This document shows, piece by piece, positions 2,162 through 5,060 of a stretch of 5,060 nt of DNA. The position numbers and the translations under genes are program-made. The stretch comes from Planctomycetaceae bacterium (GTDB lineage: Bacteria; Planctomycetota; Planctomycetia; Pirellulales; Thermoguttaceae): NCBI GenBank assembly GCA_031282385.1, contig JAITDV010000596.1, positions 1 to 5,060 of the forward strand, read 5' to 3'. Positions within the stretch are counted from its first letter, which is position 1. Every line of letters starts with the position of its first letter. Below the pieces are notes generated by a model that saw only the letters and a program-made list of their open reading frames with translations, was not told the DNA's origin and made no database searches.

Positions 2162-5060
2162 TTAGAAATCGAATTGGAAGCCGATAGTGAAAGTTCCGGT
2201 GATTGGTGTGCCTTTTCGGTCGGGGTAGATGCTGCCGGTGTAATTTGCGAATATTGATCTTGTTTGCAATTCGTTTGTGTAATATTGACCGCCGAAATCC
2301 ATAGATAAAATTGTTCTTCCGAGTTTACTGCCTTTTAATTGTAAGCATTGTCCGAATTCATCTGTAACGGTTGTTGTTAGTTTATCGGTGCCGCAATTAA
2401 AAGAGTAATAGAACCCGCCGCTTAGCATTAGGCGTTGAATTTCGTAATGCCAATCGCTGCCGAATCTCAATAATGTTTGTTTCAAAGTTGCAATGTCATA
2501 AGTTACGGCGGCGTTGGTGTTGTAATTATCGTCTTCTTTTGTTTGGTTGATTATGTTGTAGTAGAGTTCGACGGCGAAAATGGGTCGTAGTTTTAGTTGT
2601 CTGCTTAATTCGTATGGGCGTCCGACTTCGAGTATTCCTTCAACAGTATCACCTTTGAAGGTTGCTTTGTTGTAATAGTCTGTTTTTTTTGCGTAGCGAG
2701 TTGAGGTGTATGTTTGATGTCCGTAATTGATTATTGTTCTCAAATCAAATCCTAACTTAAACATTTTTGTACCGTAAATTCCAATATAAGTATCGTCGGC
2801 ATTGATTATATCTCTGTTTATTGATGACGATTGACCTTCGTATCCGAGCAATAATCCGTATTGAACGGTTTGTGATGGAATTATATTGTAACCGACTTGG
2901 ATACCGTCTGATCGTAATTTAAATTTTTGGTTGTAGAATGTACTTTTATGTTGTGCGGTGCGACCGATATAATTCACCCACAATGATTTATTGGCGTTGC
3001 CGTGATATGGTGATTGACCGAAGAATTGGTTGTATTGATATGAGCGGTTGTTGGGAAACGACTTGCCGGCGGCGGGCAATGATTGATTTAAGCGTTTAGT
3101 GATTGCGTTCCAGGCGGAGTGGTGATCGTGTAGGAGCAAAGAAGTCAAATATAATTCGCTCATTACGGCTTGTGAATTTGCGGCGGCGAAGATGCTGTTT
3201 GCTCCAAGCCGCCAAGTTACGAATTGATCCGGCTCTTCAACAAACGCAATTCTTAATTTGTCCATGTCAACACCGGTACCGAATTGTATTCCGACGGTAT
3301 TAGCTCTTGCTTGTCCGTGAAGTAAAATTGTTCCTTGGATTTCACCTGTTGCGTTAATCTGGGACATATTCGTAACCGTCAAATCGATCACTGTATTTTC
3401 TGCAAGTGAAAGAGTACCGCCGACAATTAGTTGATTGAGTTTGATTTGACCGTTGGTAATATTGAGATCGTTGACGGTTTCGAGTTTATTGAATGACTGT
3501 ATGCCGGCGTTTTTTTTGGTTACGTTATATGCGTACAAGTCTCCGGCAAAGTAATGATCTTTAACCTCAGGAAAATATATTTCGTTGTTGATTTTTACGC
3601 CGTTATAATCTGCATATTGAATTGTGGTTGTTGTGCTGTTTGTACTTTCATTAGTAACTTCAACTACAATTTCATCTCTATCGTAACCTAAAATAACATT
3701 TTTTCCGGTAATTATTCCGTTGTCTCCTTCTATTCCGCTTACCAACTTGACGTCATCAGTTGCTGCGAGTTCACCGCCGTTGATGGTGAGAATGTTTGCT
3801 ATCAAATTACGTATAGTTTGTTTACCTTTACCTGTCTTGCTAAAATTGACAACAACAAGATCAATACTGGACGAATGATTATCATTTGCCCGCAAGAAAA
3901 AATTACCGCCGCTTAACTTGCCGTCCGTTCCTTCAAGTCCGGTAAATATTGCTTCTTGCGCAATTAATTCTCCAGACGCAATCAAACTTTTTGAGCCGAC
4001 TAATCTTTCTGGATTTGTCAATTCGCCGTCTGCACCAAATAACGTTTCATCAAAGAGTTTATCTTCTGTATTGTTTATTTCGCTGAATTTAATTAAGTTA
4101 GTTGTGATTGTGTTGAATTGTTGTATTCCTTTACCTTTTTTCGTAACATTTCCGGCGACAACAAGATTACCGTCGAATTTGTAATTGTTTTGCTTGAATT
4201 TGTCTAAATGAAATTCTTCAATGTTTACAATCTTTATAATTTCTGTAATTCCAACGTCAATTGTTAAATCTCCGCCAACATAAAATTGACTGTTGATAAG
4301 TACTTGTGCACCGCTCTCAATTCCATTTATACTTGCGTCGCCGCGAACTGCAAATTCACCAGCGTTGATTTGCAATGAATGTGAAGTTTTGAGTTGACCG
4401 ACAATTTGTTTACCTGTACCTTCTTTTATGATGTTACTCATTTGAAGCAAACCGCCGAATTCATATTCTTCATCTTGGTCAATAGTAATTGTAATTTTAG
4501 AATTATTACTTTCTGTTCCGGTCAATTTACCGGTAGTCAATAGTTTGTCGTTATTATCTTGATCACTTTTAAGTCCGGCAACTTCAGCATCGTACATAAC
4601 GTTTAAAGTACCTGTATTTATTGTGAGAATTCCTGTTGTAAGTTTACCAACATTCTGCACGCTAATATCTGATGACGAACTCTGACCAAGATTATTCTTA
4701 TTTACAATTACATTGTCCGCTTCCAAACTACCATTGTAGGTAAAATGACCGACTCCGATAAGTTCGGCGTCTCCGTCAACTGTAACATCTCCGCCGCCTT
4801 TTATTCCTTCAAAGATTTGGTTTCCATTAAATGTTCCCTTTCCACCAGAAGCAACATTCAAAACCAAACCTGTGTGAACAAATTTAATATCATCAATATC
4901 ATCAATGTTATTTATGTTAAATGTTTGCTGCTTGCCGATCAAATTCAGATTGACATAAATTGACACATTTATATTTTGAGACTGATCCTTTAGAAGATCA
5001 TCTATCCACTTTTTAAGCTCATCTTTTAATAACACGATCTCTTGAATAGTAAATTCTGTT
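2162..5060 (-). CDS. Large autotransporter-type outer-membrane protein, 5'-truncated by the window edge
   Basis: The visible part is 965 residues ending at TAA 2162-2164. Residue numbers here count from the internal GTG at 5033-5035. Residues 1-20 are a charged amphipathic helix. About 60-560 form a Gly/Asn/Thr-rich passenger of beta-solenoid character, with repeats resembling autotransporter-associated beta-strand (PATR) units. They carry G-x-G-x-Q turns near 206, 301 and 402 (weaker at 114 and 509), each followed by an L-x-I-N-x-G-type strand. About 625-650 (ELYLTSLLLHDHHSAWNAI) is a helix suited to thread the barrel pore. About 680-957 is a typical 12-strand-size autotransporter barrel ending in GFQFDF, the terminal-Phe signal for outer-membrane insertion. 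The passenger is probably displayed on the surface as adhesin or structural material; no catalytic motif is seen. The reading frame stays open upstream of GTG 5035 to the window edge, and no signal peptide is visible, so the true start lies outside. Family call sure; function not. Confidence 0.88.
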   Translation of the reverse strand, partial: TEFTIQEIVLLKDELKKWIDDLLKDQSQNINVSIYVNLNLIGKQQTFNINNIDDIDDIKFVHTGLVLNVASGGKGTFNGNQIFEGIKGGGDVTVDGDAELIGVGHFTYNGSLEADNVIVNKNNLGQSSSSDISVQNVGKLTTGILTINTGTLNVMYDAEVAGLKSDQDNNDKLLTTGKLTGTESNNSKITITIDQDEEYEFGGLLQMSNIIKEGTGKQIVGQLKTSHSLQINAGEFAVRGDASINGIESGAQVLINSQFYVGGDLTIDVGITEIIKIVNIEEFHLDKFKQNNYKFDGNLVVAGNVTKKGKGIQQFNTITTNLIKFSEINNTEDKLFDETLFGADGELTNPERLVGSKSLIASGELIAQEAIFTGLEGTDGKLSGGNFFLRANDNHSSSIDLVVVNFSKTGKGKQTIRNLIANILTINGGELAATDDVKLVSGIEGDNGIITGKNVILGYDRDEIVVEVTNESTNSTTTTIQYADYNGVKINNEIYFPEVKDHYFAGDLYAYNVTKKNAGIQSFNKLETVNDLNITNGQIKLNQLIVGGTLSLAENTVIDLTVTNMSQINATGEIQGTILLHGQARANTVGIQFGTGVDMDKLRIAFVEEPDQFVTWRLGANSIFAAANSQAVMSELYLTSLLLHDHHSAWNAITKRLNQSLPAAGKSFPNNRSYQYNQFFGQSPYHGNANKSLWVNYIGRTAQHKSTFYNQKFKLRSDGIQVGYNIIPSQTVQYGLLLGYEGQSSSINRDIINADDTYIGIYGTKMFKLGFDLRTIINYGHQTYTSTRYAKKTDYYNKATFKGDTVEGILEVGRPYELSRQLKLRPIFAVELYYNIINQTKEDDNYNTNAAVTYDIATLKQTLLRFGSDWHYEIQRLMLSGGFYYSFNCGTDKLTTTVTDEFGQCLQLKGSKLGRTILSMDFGGQYYTNELQTRSIFANYTGSIYPDRKGTPITGTFTIGFQFDF

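Noticed and set aside
3103..3303. Plus-strand open frame antisense to the autotransporter
   Set aside because: An Arg-rich shadow of the real gene with no family resemblance or ribosome-binding site; the same applies to the plus-strand frames at 3918-4184 and 4745-4963 and the minus-strand frames within 441-1522.

Overview
The window holds two large convergent genes separated by a repeat-rich gap. The left gene, on the plus strand at 373-1524, is complete. It encodes a RuBisCO-like protein (form IV family) that has lost several residues needed for CO2 fixation. The right gene, on the minus strand at 2162-5060, encodes a large autotransporter-type outer-membrane protein. Its C-terminal beta-barrel is complete, but its N-terminus lies beyond the right edge of the window.

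Organism: the barrel ending in aromatic residues (GFQFDF) requires a bacterium with an outer membrane. The DNA is AT-rich, with very AT-rich gaps. The RuBisCO-like protein has about eleven cysteines, which would suit an anaerobe but does not prove one. A host-associated or sediment Gram-negative lineage is plausible. The style of the autotransporter (helix with AWNA before the barrel, PATR-like repeats) reminded me of low-GC Planctomycetes or Thermoguttaceae-like MAGs, but this is recollection and weak inference. No rRNA, tRNA or taxonomic marker is present.

Layout: positions 1-372 are a non-coding AT-rich leader with two sigma-70-like promoter candidates (163-190 and 256-284), a 38-bp-period direct repeat (235-291) and an 8-codon leader ORF with a good GGAGG. 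The RuBisCO-like gene occupies 373-1524. Positions 1525-2161 (637 bp) hold no gene but stack several repeat elements: a 9-bp perfect hairpin; a nested inverted-repeat element of about 135 bp; a 10-bp direct repeat; a nested palindrome of about 247 bp with GC-rich arms and four 27-bp tandem units; and an AT-rich 14-bp-stem hairpin. Positions 2162-5060 are the autotransporter.

How they work together: nothing in the sequence links the two products. One is a cytoplasmic enzyme of probable sugar-phosphate chemistry, the other a surface protein. They converge, have separate promoters and are not an operon. The most notable signals outside the genes are a perfect 14-mer (GTACTATAAATTGC) that occurs in opposite orientations on either side of the RuBisCO-like gene, and the long palindromic repeat element between the genes. 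I did not find a convincing new multi-gene system; the window is too short to show the pathway neighbours of the RuBisCO-like gene.
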